A stretch of 45,160 nucleotides of DNA from Syntrophorhabdales bacterium (lineage in GTDB: Bacteria > Desulfobacterota > Syntrophorhabdia > Syntrophorhabdales > WCHB1-27), in contig DATKNH010000129.1 in assembly GCA_035541455.1 (NCBI GenBank), forward strand, positions 1 to 45,160, read 5' to 3'. Made by a program: the position numbers and the translations under genes. Below the pieces are notes generated by a model. That model was not told the origin of the DNA, searched no databases, and saw nothing but the letters and a program-made list of their open reading frames with translations. This document shows positions 1-6,417 of this stretch, in pieces; position 1 is the stretch's first letter; every line of letters starts with the position of its first letter.

Positions 1-468
1 TTACCACCACGGGAAAATCCCTCTCGGCAACTGGCTCTTAAGCCACACCTCGAAAACGAGATAGGTGACGGCAACACTGAGAAAAGAAGCTAATAGCGCA
101 CCTGTAAGGCGCTTGTTATTCGGATTGAAAAAGAGGCCGAAGAGCACGACAAACGTTGTGAGGATATATCCGAGAAGATCCAGAAAAAGAGCATAGAAGA
201 CGAGAAGAGCCAGAGTGTAGGAAAGTTTGAATGGCGCGCTCTCCAGAAATCGCGGACGAACTCTTTCTGATCCTGCCCCGGTCTTCTCTGACGCAGGCCT
301 TTTGAATACGGTTACCAGTGCGCCGATCGCCATGACGAAAAGCCCGGCCGCAAAGGCCACGAATCCGACTCCCGGTTCCTTAAACGTACCGAGGCCGGTT
401 CGATAGGACCAGACGCTGACGGTCACTCCAATCAAGAGCCATATCGGCCCCTCAAGTATTCGTAACAC
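1..468 (-). CDS. tctB: Tripartite tricarboxylate transporter small membrane subunit TctB
   Basis: The 155-residue product has four hydrophobic segments (about residues 5-25, 33-53, 82-105 and 120-145), the size and layout of TctB, the small membrane subunit of tripartite tricarboxylate transporters. TctB works in the inner membrane with the large permease TctA and a periplasmic TctC binding protein to import carboxylates. The start is a GTG at 466-468 with a GGGAGA-type ribosome site just upstream. The stop codon is the first three bases of the window, so the gene is complete. It is the last visible gene of a minus-strand run with two tctC genes directly upstream; a tctA gene would be expected beyond the window edge, but that cannot be seen. 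Sequence conservation in this family is low, so the call rests on topology and neighbours. Confidence 0.8.
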   Translation of the reverse strand: MLRILEGPIWLLIGVTVSVWSYRTGLGTFKEPGVGFVAFAAGLFVMAIGALVTVFKRPASEKTGAGSERVRPRFLESAPFKLSYTLALLVFYALFLDLLGYILTTFVVLFGLFFNPNNKRLTGALLASFLSVAVTYLVFEVWLKSQLPRGIFPWW

Positions 469-564
469 GACTCTCCCGCCTGGAGATCAGTGATCAGCCA
501 GCAGTAAGCAGTCGACAAAAGACGGGATTCTTTGGCTGCTCAAAGCTCTCTGCTCACGCCTTTG

Positions 565-1551
565 TTATTTCACTAACCCTTCTTCTTTAAAAAAGACCTG
601 CAGGGCATCTTTGTACTGGTTGATCGATTTTTCGAAAGCTTTCGTTTCTTCAAAACTTACCTGGGTACCCATGCCGTTGATCTTTGCACGGAATTGCGGG
701 TCCTGGGCTATCTTGCGGATCGCATCATTCAGCTTCTGGATAACAGCATCCGGCGTGCCTTTTGGGGCGAAGACCCCCAAATAGGAGCCGAGCGCAAATT
801 TGTAGCCCAACTCAACTATAGTTGGTATATTCGGCGCAAAATCAGCCCTTTTCTCGAGGAGAAGGGTAAGCACCTTTATCTGCTTTGCATCGATCAGGGA
901 TATCACAGCAGGGTAGGCAGGCGTGCCGGCTGGCACGTGACCTCCAAGAATGGCGGGTACGATCTTCGTGTCGCCGTCGAAGGGCACATCGATCAGGTTT
1001 ATGTTTTCTGCCTTTGCGATGCTTTTCATTGCGAGGTATCCCTGTGTGCTTTTGCCGTGAATGCCGATCTTGGCGCCCGGGTTTTTTCGCGCATACTCGA
1101 CAAGATCCTTCACGCTGTTAATGGGTGAGTCTCCCTTTACCGAGATGGTAAGCACTGGTATACCCACCTTGGAAACGGGCTTCAGGTCTTTGCTCGAATA
1201 TGGTGCCTCGTAGAAATAGGTGTAGACTTCTGGAATGCTCGCAGAGGAGGGGAAAAAGCCGATCGTGTACCCGTCCGGCTTTGCCGCGGCTACTGCGTTG
1301 CCGCCCATGGTTGTTGATCCGCCGGGCTTGTTGACGGCTACGACAGGTTTCTTCAATTGCTTTTCCATGGCCTCTGCCAGTGCGCGGGCGCCGAGATCGG
1401 TCACACCGCCGGGCGGATAGGGGATGACCATGTTTATGGCTCGGTCAGGATATTCTGCAGCCGCAGTCTGAACCCCTGTAGCCTGCATCAGCATGAGTGT
1501 CGCGACCAGAAGGACGACCCCCGAAATGTGTATCGACTGACGCTTTCTCAT
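565..1551 (-). CDS. tctC: TctC-family (Bug) periplasmic substrate-binding protein, copy 1
   Basis: The 328-residue protein starts with a signal peptide (hydrophobic stretch about residues 10-30, AxA-like cleavage before EYPDRAI) and continues with the Bug/TctC fold: the YPDRAI strand, the PYPPGG loop near residue 45, a DLGARA helix and the GGxxTxGG motif. It would bind a carboxylate or similar small ligand in the periplasm and deliver it to the TctAB permease. The ATG at 1549-1551 has a GGGAGGG ribosome site. It lies between tctB and a second, very similar tctC, and shares the terminal motif FFKEEGLVK with copies 2 and 3. The three are probably tandem duplicates. The ligand cannot be told from sequence. 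Confidence 0.92.
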   Translation of the reverse strand: MRKRQSIHISGVVLLVATLMLMQATGVQTAAAEYPDRAINMVIPYPPGGVTDLGARALAEAMEKQLKKPVVAVNKPGGSTTMGGNAVAAAKPDGYTIGFFPSSASIPEVYTYFYEAPYSSKDLKPVSKVGIPVLTISVKGDSPINSVKDLVEYARKNPGAKIGIHGKSTQGYLAMKSIAKAENINLIDVPFDGDTKIVPAILGGHVPAGTPAYPAVISLIDAKQIKVLTLLLEKRADFAPNIPTIVELGYKFALGSYLGVFAPKGTPDAVIQKLNDAIRKIAQDPQFRAKINGMGTQVSFEETKAFEKSINQYKDALQVFFKEEGLVK

Positions 1552-1609
1552 GTCAATCCCTCCCGTTTTTGTTTTGTCTCACATAATTGGCCAGCGTTGG
1601 CGTGACTCC

Positions 1610-2596
1610 TCACTTAACCAGACCCTCCTCCTTAAAGAAGGCCTGCAGGTTCTCCTTGTAGAGATTGACTGTCCTCTCGAAAGCCTTGGTGTCCTCGAAC
1701 AACACCTGTGTGCCCATTTTGTTCATCTTGTCACGGTAATCCTTTTCCTGGGATACCTTTGCCATCGCATCGCTTATCTTGTTGACCGCAGCATCCGGTG
1801 TACCCTTTGGAGCAAAGATGCCGAAAAAAGAGCCGGACGGCAGCTTGTAGCCCAGCTCAACCAGAGTCGGAATGTTCGGAGCAAATTCAGCCCTCTTTTC
1901 GATCAGCAGCGTAAGGACTTTTACCTGCTTTGCCTCCAGGAGTGCTGCGATGCCCGGATACGCAGGCGTGCCCGCCGGTACATGACCTCCGAGAATGGCT
2001 GGTACGATCTTCGTGTCGCCGTCAAACGGAACGTCCACAAAGGTCACGTTGTCCTGCTTCGCGATGGTTTTCATGGCCAGGTATCCGGTTGTGCTCTTGC
2101 CATGAATAGCCATCTTGGCCCCGGGATTCTTGCGTGCATACTCGACAAGGTCCTTGATACTGTTTATCGGAGAATCGCCCTTGACGGTGATTGTAAGAAC
2201 CGGCGCACCAATTCTGGCTACAGGCCTAAGGTCTTTGCTTGAGTAGGGAGCTTCATAGAAGTATGTGTAGATTTCCGGGAAGGCTGCCGAACTGGCAAAA
2301 GCGCCCAGCGTATAGCCGTCCGGTTTTGCGGTGGCTACAACATTGCCGCCTATGGTTGTCGACCCGCCAGGCCTGTTGACGACAAGGACTGATTTTTTAA
2401 GATATTTTTCCATGGCTTCTGCCAGTGCGCGGGCGCCAAGGTCTGTCACGCCGCCAGGAGCGTATGGTGCTATGAGCGTAATCGCCCGATCGGGATACTC
2501 CGCGGCCCAAGCCGTGATCCCGGCGACCGGGCTCGTGAGGAAAAACAGGAATAAGACGATCACGCCAATTCTACGCACGGACGTATATACCATCAT
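1610..2596 (-). CDS. tctC: TctC-family (Bug) periplasmic substrate-binding protein, copy 2
   Basis: This 328-residue Bug-family protein is a close paralog of the gene downstream: the stretch around residues 190-215 (DVPFDGDTKIVPAILGGHVP) and the C-terminal FFKEEGLVK are the same in both. It has a signal peptide with a hydrophobic core at about residues 11-31. The start at 2594-2596 follows an AAGGGGGA ribosome site; a second ATG comes right after it. It lies 105 bp after the selenoprotein gene grdA, so it is probably co-transcribed with the grd cassette. Identity between copies is highest in the region lining the ligand cleft, which suggests related ligands; this is inference. Confidence 0.92.
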   Translation of the reverse strand: MMVYTSVRRIGVIVLFLFFLTSPVAGITAWAAEYPDRAITLIAPYAPGGVTDLGARALAEAMEKYLKKSVLVVNRPGGSTTIGGNVVATAKPDGYTLGAFASSAAFPEIYTYFYEAPYSSKDLRPVARIGAPVLTITVKGDSPINSIKDLVEYARKNPGAKMAIHGKSTTGYLAMKTIAKQDNVTFVDVPFDGDTKIVPAILGGHVPAGTPAYPGIAALLEAKQVKVLTLLIEKRAEFAPNIPTLVELGYKLPSGSFFGIFAPKGTPDAAVNKISDAMAKVSQEKDYRDKMNKMGTQVLFEDTKAFERTVNLYKENLQAFFKEEGLVK

Positions 2597-2701
2597 TTAT
2601 CCCCCTTTGTTGCTTTTCCTCACCTCATGGCCGCCTATCAGCCCAGGCACGCGGGCAATGCGCACTTGACGCACGGGGTAGGGAAGCACGTCCCGGCGTC
2701 C

Positions 2702-3166
2702 CTACGCGGGCTGGGTGTTCTCGCGTATAGCCTTGAATTTTCGTGCAACTTCGTCAGTATCGACGATCATACTCACAATCCCGGCCGACTCCTCGTACAC
2801 ATCCTCAGGAATTACCGCTTTTACTTCAGGTTCCAAGATATGGTAAATCGGCAACCCCAGGGAGACTCCGGCCAGGGGCCCCGCATAGCTGGGATCTCCC
2901 ACGGTGAGGGTTTCGGCTGCGATTTCTGCACCCTCGATGTCACTCGCGCCGAGAAGCACGACCACATCGTCTTTGCCCTGCTGTTCGACGATCTTCTTGA
3001 TCTGAGCCTGACTTTCCAAGTCAAGCGTGCCTGCGGCGGTTCAGACAAAGCATTCCGTTGTCATGAAGGCGATTGTGCCGCCTGCGGCCTCCACACATTT
3101 TGCAATCGCAGGACCGGGTACGCCGTCCCGCTCGCCGACGATGATAACTCGCTTACCTCTAAGCAT
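2702..3166 (-). CDS. grdA: GrdA-type selenoprotein (glycine/sarcosine/betaine reductase protein A) with in-frame UGA = selenocysteine
   Basis: Read through one UGA (3041-3043), the frame gives 154 residues with the features of GrdA, the small selenoprotein that carries the Se-carboxymethyl intermediate of glycine, sarcosine or betaine reduction. The motif is ECFVUTAAGTLDLE with Cys39 and Sec42, the Cys-x-x-Sec pair known in the family, followed by AAETLTVGDPSYAGPLAGV near residues 77-95, also typical. The N-terminus GKRVIIVGERDGVPGPAIA matches family form. The ATG at 3164-3166 has a strong AAGGAGG site 5 bp upstream. If UGA is taken as stop, only a TTG-started fragment from 3019 is called and the redox centre is lost. 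It follows grdC by 118 bp and precedes tctC. The residue-by-residue fit on both sides of the UGA makes a frameshift or true stop unlikely. Confidence 0.93.
3007..3025 (-). promoter_or_regulatory. Candidate SECIS hairpin in grdA mRNA
   Basis: Fifteen nucleotides after the grdA UGA the mRNA can form a 7-bp stem CUUGACU / AGUCAGG around the 5-nt loop UGGAA. Bacterial SECIS elements are hairpins placed directly after the UGA within the coding frame, often with G residues in the apical loop, and bind SelB. Position and loop fit; the fold has not been computed. Confidence 0.6.
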
Positions 3167-3284
3167 GATGACCTCCTTTGTGATACCCTTGCACGCTATA
3201 CATTACACGTTGCGCATTGCAAGCTCAAGGCAAATATCCTTCTACGCTCCGTGCCCCATCCCTTGTCTCAAACCCTTCGTAGAA

Positions 3285-4736
3285 CTAGCGTCGCGCCGGG
3301 TTTGCCTGCAGAAGGAACGAGAGCCCGTCCGAAAGCTGTGACATCCTGCCTAGAAAGAGACTTCCCTTTGCCACGAACATGGCGTGTTTCATACGTCCCT
3401 GCCGCATTTCCTCGAGGGCATGTCCCAAGAACGGCACTGCTGCAGGGATATGCCCCTGTGTGGGGGAGAAGCCGGGCATACCCCGTTCTTTGACAAAGGC
3501 ATCGATCCCCGACTTGTCGATCTCCTTTCGGATCGCGGCAAGCGCGCCCATGATCTTGTAGTTGGTGAGAGGCGTGTTGCCGCTGCCCGCGGGCAGGGTG
3601 ACCTCCGGGTTATGCATCTCGGTGGCATACCGGTCGATCTCCATCATCTTCATGCCTACTTTCTCGAGAGGCTTTACAATGAGGGAGGTCATGATGTCCT
3701 GCTGGCTCGATGCAGCGCCTATGTTGTGCTTGCCCACAGCATCCAGCCGAATGACGGGATTCACGCCGTCATCCTTTGTGATGAGTATGGCAAGACCGCC
3801 GAGCACGTCTTCCAGTACGGGCATGTTATGCTTGAGGTGACCGTGGTACTTCATGCCGATCTTCGCCAGGCAGCCGCCGCCGATGACAACAACCCGGTCA
3901 AATACCCCTGCCTCGACCTGGCTTGCCGCGTCCACAAGGGCGTGGATCGGTGCAGCGCAGAACGCCTTCACGTCGTGCCCGCTCGCATTAACGCAGCGGC
4001 ACATCTCGCCGATGGCTTTCGAGAGGCTCCCGCCGCCCCGGTTGTACCGATCCCCGACCGCGTCCTCCGAACAACTCAGGATAAAGTCCACCTGCGAAGG
4101 CTCGATGCCGGCCCGCTTGAAGAGATGGAACATGGCAAGCGCTCCCGAAGCTTTGCCGAGCAGGTTTTCCATGAGCACATGGGCCTTGAGGGTATCGTCG
4201 GCGTCATGGTCCCGCCTGACGAGACCAACAATGGCTCCGCCGGAGTAAAGAGGCAGGGCCTCATCCTTCTCGATACGCTCTATGATCTTCTCATACGGCA
4301 CGCCGTCACCGATTTTCTTCGCGGTGTTCTCCGTGAGGAAGGACTGGCGGGACATCACCTGTTTGGTTTTTTCCGCAAACTCCGGTGTAAACCAGACCAG
4401 ATCAAAATCGTCGGCGCACTTGAGCCAGCCGTAGAACTCTTCTTCGGGCTGTATCTCGCCGAACGGACCTATCCTGCGGGCATCTTTGACCGGATGTTGG
4501 TACCAGGGCTGAGGAATGTCGTTAAGCCGGTCCGGGTGCAGGTTACCGATATACACCTGATTCGGAGGATAGGCAATAGCCTCCTCGAAGCTTCGCACAT
4601 GGGCGTAGATATCCTTTTCCAGCGCACCTCCCGTGCCGCCGTTTAATGCTATGTCGCGGATCGGCTTTGAGCCGTATCGAACGAAACTGGGAACGTGGAC
4701 AAGAATATAAGAACACTCTTTGACAACAACAGCCAT
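3285..4736 (-). CDS. grdC: GrdC-type subunit (glycine/sarcosine/betaine reductase component C, beta subunit)
   Basis: The 483-residue protein resembles GrdC, a ketoacyl-synthase-III-like subunit of protein C, which takes the Se-carboxymethyl group from GrdA and forms a Cys-bound acetyl thioester; with GrdD this is released as acetyl phosphate. Visible landmarks are AIAYPPNQVYIGN near residues 53-65, the FILSCSEDAVGDRYNRGGG segment near 219-237, FCAAPIHAL near 259-267 with the probable active Cys, and a Gly-rich VVIGGGCLAKIGMK segment. The length fits the family. The ATG at 4734-4736 follows a GGGAGG site. It lies between the selenocysteine thioredoxin and grdA. No grdD is visible in the window, so how the acyl group would be released is open. 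Confidence 0.88.
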   Translation of the reverse strand: MAVVVKECSYILVHVPSFVRYGSKPIRDIALNGGTGGALEKDIYAHVRSFEEAIAYPPNQVYIGNLHPDRLNDIPQPWYQHPVKDARRIGPFGEIQPEEEFYGWLKCADDFDLVWFTPEFAEKTKQVMSRQSFLTENTAKKIGDGVPYEKIIERIEKDEALPLYSGGAIVGLVRRDHDADDTLKAHVLMENLLGKASGALAMFHLFKRAGIEPSQVDFILSCSEDAVGDRYNRGGGSLSKAIGEMCRCVNASGHDVKAFCAAPIHALVDAASQVEAGVFDRVVVIGGGCLAKIGMKYHGHLKHNMPVLEDVLGGLAILITKDDGVNPVIRLDAVGKHNIGAASSQQDIMTSLIVKPLEKVGMKMMEIDRYATEMHNPEVTLPAGSGNTPLTNYKIMGALAAIRKEIDKSGIDAFVKERGMPGFSPTQGHIPAAVPFLGHALEEMRQGRMKHAMFVAKGSLFLGRMSQLSDGLSFLLQANPARR

Positions 4737-4768
4737 GATTGGATACCTCCCTGCCTTAGAAGACTGCG

Positions 4769-5083
4769 CTATAGCAGTTTCTTGATTGACTCCTCAATGG
4801 ATTCCACGGACACATTGCCTGAGAGCCGTTCCACCTCCTTGCCGTCTTTGAACAAGAGATAGGTCGGCAGGGACATCACCTTCAGTTGGAGGCAGAGGCG
4901 CCTGTTTTTCGGAGCTTCCACCTTCGTCATCTTAACCTTGCCCGTATACGTGGTGCCGAGTGCCTCCACCTGAGGCATAGCCTTAAGGCAGGATACTCAC
5001 TGCGGCCCCCAGAAATCTACAAGCACGGGGAGGTCTGACTTGATTACTTCCGGTTCAAAACTTTCGGTTGTCAGGTCCTGCAT
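4769..5083 (-). CDS. trxA: Selenocysteine-containing thioredoxin (U-x-x-C active site) of the grd type
   Basis: Reading through a UGA at 4997-4999 gives a 104-residue thioredoxin: a strand PVLVDFWGPQ, then U29-V-S-C32, then LKAMPQVEAL, a cis-Pro motif (SLPTYLLFKDG) and a C-terminal helix. The active site is Sec-x-x-Cys where thioredoxins have Cys-x-x-Cys; the surroundings resemble thioredoxins of clostridial grd operons, which from memory carry a CxxC there. Such thioredoxins re-reduce protein A after each cycle. The ATG at 5081-5083 has an AAGGAG site overlapping the stop of the upstream grdB-like relic, so it may be translationally coupled to it. An ATG-started remnant at 4978 is what remains if UGA is read as stop. 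Start and UGA are in frame by count. Confidence 0.9.
4961..4977 (-). promoter_or_regulatory. Candidate SECIS hairpin in selenothioredoxin mRNA
   Basis: Nineteen nucleotides after the UGA the mRNA forms a perfect 6-bp stem UGCCUC / GAGGCA around loop AGGUG. The adjacent G pair in the loop is a feature known from SelB-binding hairpins. The short palindrome GCCTTAAGGC between the UGA and this stem could compete or stack. Not computed. Confidence 0.55.
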
Positions 5084-5094
5084 GGCACATCTCC

Positions 5095-5247
5095 TTACTG
5101 AGAAGTATTGGTTTCGTTGGGTGTTGACGCCAGAGCCTTCAGAGCGGCAAGCACTACGTTCCCGCGTAGCGCCTTCTCATCCTCGCGTGAAAGGTTGGGG
5201 TCACCCAACGGATTGGTAATGCCTATACCTGAAACGATGCGGTTGGC
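5095..5247 (-). pseudogene. C-terminal relic of a grdB-like gene (glycine/sarcosine/betaine reductase protein B selenoprotein subunit)
   Basis: Directly after the tctC copy 3 stop, a different frame encodes about 50 residues up to a TAA at 5095-5097: ANRIVSGIGITNPLGDP, then LSREDEKALR, then a short helix LAALKAL. This pattern (NRIV..I.I.NP.G.P.LS...EKALR) matches, from memory, the C-terminal end of the GrdB/GrdF/GrdH substrate proteins. The remaining roughly 380 residues, including the Sec site of GrdB, are absent: the region upstream is an intact tctC. The stop overlaps the ribosome site of the thioredoxin gene, as expected for an old operon junction. It may be a true deletion or recombination relic, or an assembly junction. 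It has no own start codon with a ribosome site and is probably not translated usefully. Confidence 0.65.
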
Positions 5248-5251
5248 TTTC

Positions 5252-6232
5252 TTACTTAACCAGCCCTTCTTCCTTGAAGAAGACCTGCAGTTCCTTCTTT
5301 TCCCTCTCGGTCGAGACTTCGAAGGATTTTGTTTCTTCAAAGGAAGGCAGAATGCCCAATTCCATCAGCTTCGCGCGAAACGCGGAATCCTGTGAAACCT
5401 TTGCGGCCGCGTCATTTATCTTTTTCACGATGTCGTCCGGCGTGCCTTTTGGTGCGAATACCGAGTTTGCCATACCCGGGGGAATCTTGTAACCGAACTC
5501 AACGATGATAGGCACGTTCGCCGGCATGAAATCGGCTCGTTTCTCTACAAGGAGGACTACCAGTTTGAGTTGTTTCGCGTCCACAAGAGATTTGACTGAA
5601 GGGTAGGTAGGGGATCCGACGGGAATATGGCCGCCGAGAATGGCAGGCACAATCTTGACGTCGCCGTCGAAGGCGACATCGATGATGTTGAGGTTCTCAT
5701 TTTTCGCAATAGCTCTCGTAATAATGTAGCTGGGCGATGTCTTGGTGTTGATGCCCCACTTTGTCCCGGGATTCTTGCGCACATACTGGACGAGATCTTT
5801 AAGACCGTTAATGGGTGAATCACCTTTGACCACTATGGCGCCCACGGCCGTCGCAACCCGGCAGACAGGTCTTAAATCCTTGCTCGCGTAAGGCGCCTCA
5901 TAGAAATAGGTATATACCTCCGGGATGCTCGCCGCAGGTGGAAAGTAGCCCAGAGTGTATCCGTCGGGTTTGGCGGTGGCCACGACGTTTCCACCCATCG
6001 TCGTTGAACCGCCTGCCCTGTTGACCACCACTACAGACTTCTTGAGCTGTTTCTCCATTGCCTCCGCGAACGCACGCGCACCCAGGTCGGTCACGCCTCC
6101 CGGAGGATAGGGCACGACCAGAGTAATAGTCCGGTCGGGGTAATCCGCCAAAGCCCAGCGGACTTCGACCAGGCTTCCGGACAAAAAAACCAGCATCGCA
6201 ATGGTATAAACAATGACTGCCGTCTTTCGCAT
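5252..6232 (-). CDS. tctC: TctC-family (Bug) periplasmic substrate-binding protein, copy 3
   Basis: This is a 326-residue Bug-family binding protein with a signal peptide (hydrophobic core about residues 4-24, cleavage before DYPDRTI), the PYPPGG loop, DLGARAFAEAMEKQLKK helix and the GGSTTMGG motif. It ends in FFKEEGLVK like copies 1 and 2 but is more diverged in the cleft region (INTKTSPSYIITRAIAK instead of IHGKST...). The ATG at 6230-6232 is chosen because of the GGGGAGG site just upstream; an in-frame upstream extension to 6391 has no ribosome site. It begins the minus-strand block and abuts the grdB relic. A weak promoter-like TTGCGC and CATAAT pair 17 bp apart lies 30-70 bp upstream. 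Confidence 0.92.
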   Translation of the reverse strand: MRKTAVIVYTIAMLVFLSGSLVEVRWALADYPDRTITLVVPYPPGGVTDLGARAFAEAMEKQLKKSVVVVNRAGGSTTMGGNVVATAKPDGYTLGYFPPAASIPEVYTYFYEAPYASKDLRPVCRVATAVGAIVVKGDSPINGLKDLVQYVRKNPGTKWGINTKTSPSYIITRAIAKNENLNIIDVAFDGDVKIVPAILGGHIPVGSPTYPSVKSLVDAKQLKLVVLLVEKRADFMPANVPIIVEFGYKIPPGMANSVFAPKGTPDDIVKKINDAAAKVSQDSAFRAKLMELGILPSFEETKSFEVSTEREKKELQVFFKEEGLVK

Positions 6233-6380
6233 ACTCGTCCTCCCCTTGCTATCTTCTCTGCCTGGTATTATGCATAATGTGAGCGGCGTGCGCAACAAAA
6301 AAGGAGCTTTGATCTCCTCGAGTGAAGCCGCGCCGCCTGGGCGTCGGGGCGTGGGAAGGGTGGAATCTTCAAATTTGCTA

Positions 6381-6409
6381 TTGACCCGCACACTCCAATT
6401 TACTACATT
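6381..6409 (+). promoter_or_regulatory. Promoter of the MFS gene; implies a leaderless mRNA
   Basis: TTGACC (6381-6386), a 17-bp spacer and TACATT (6404-6409) form a good sigma-70 promoter. Only eight bases separate the -10 box from the ATG at 6418, and there is no ribosome site. Transcription would begin at or within a base or two of the start codon. Confidence 0.65.
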
Positions 6410-6417
6410 GCAACTGC

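Noticed and set aside
3384-4646. 420-codon open frame on the plus strand opposite grdC
   Set aside because: It is the antisense shadow of a gene with clear family motifs; its sequence has no recognisable domain and no ribosome site.
4997-4999. Reading the thioredoxin UGA as a true stop or a frameshift
   Set aside because: Both sides are in the same frame, match thioredoxin continuously and the UGA falls on the catalytic Cys position; a second UGA with the same logic lies in grdA.
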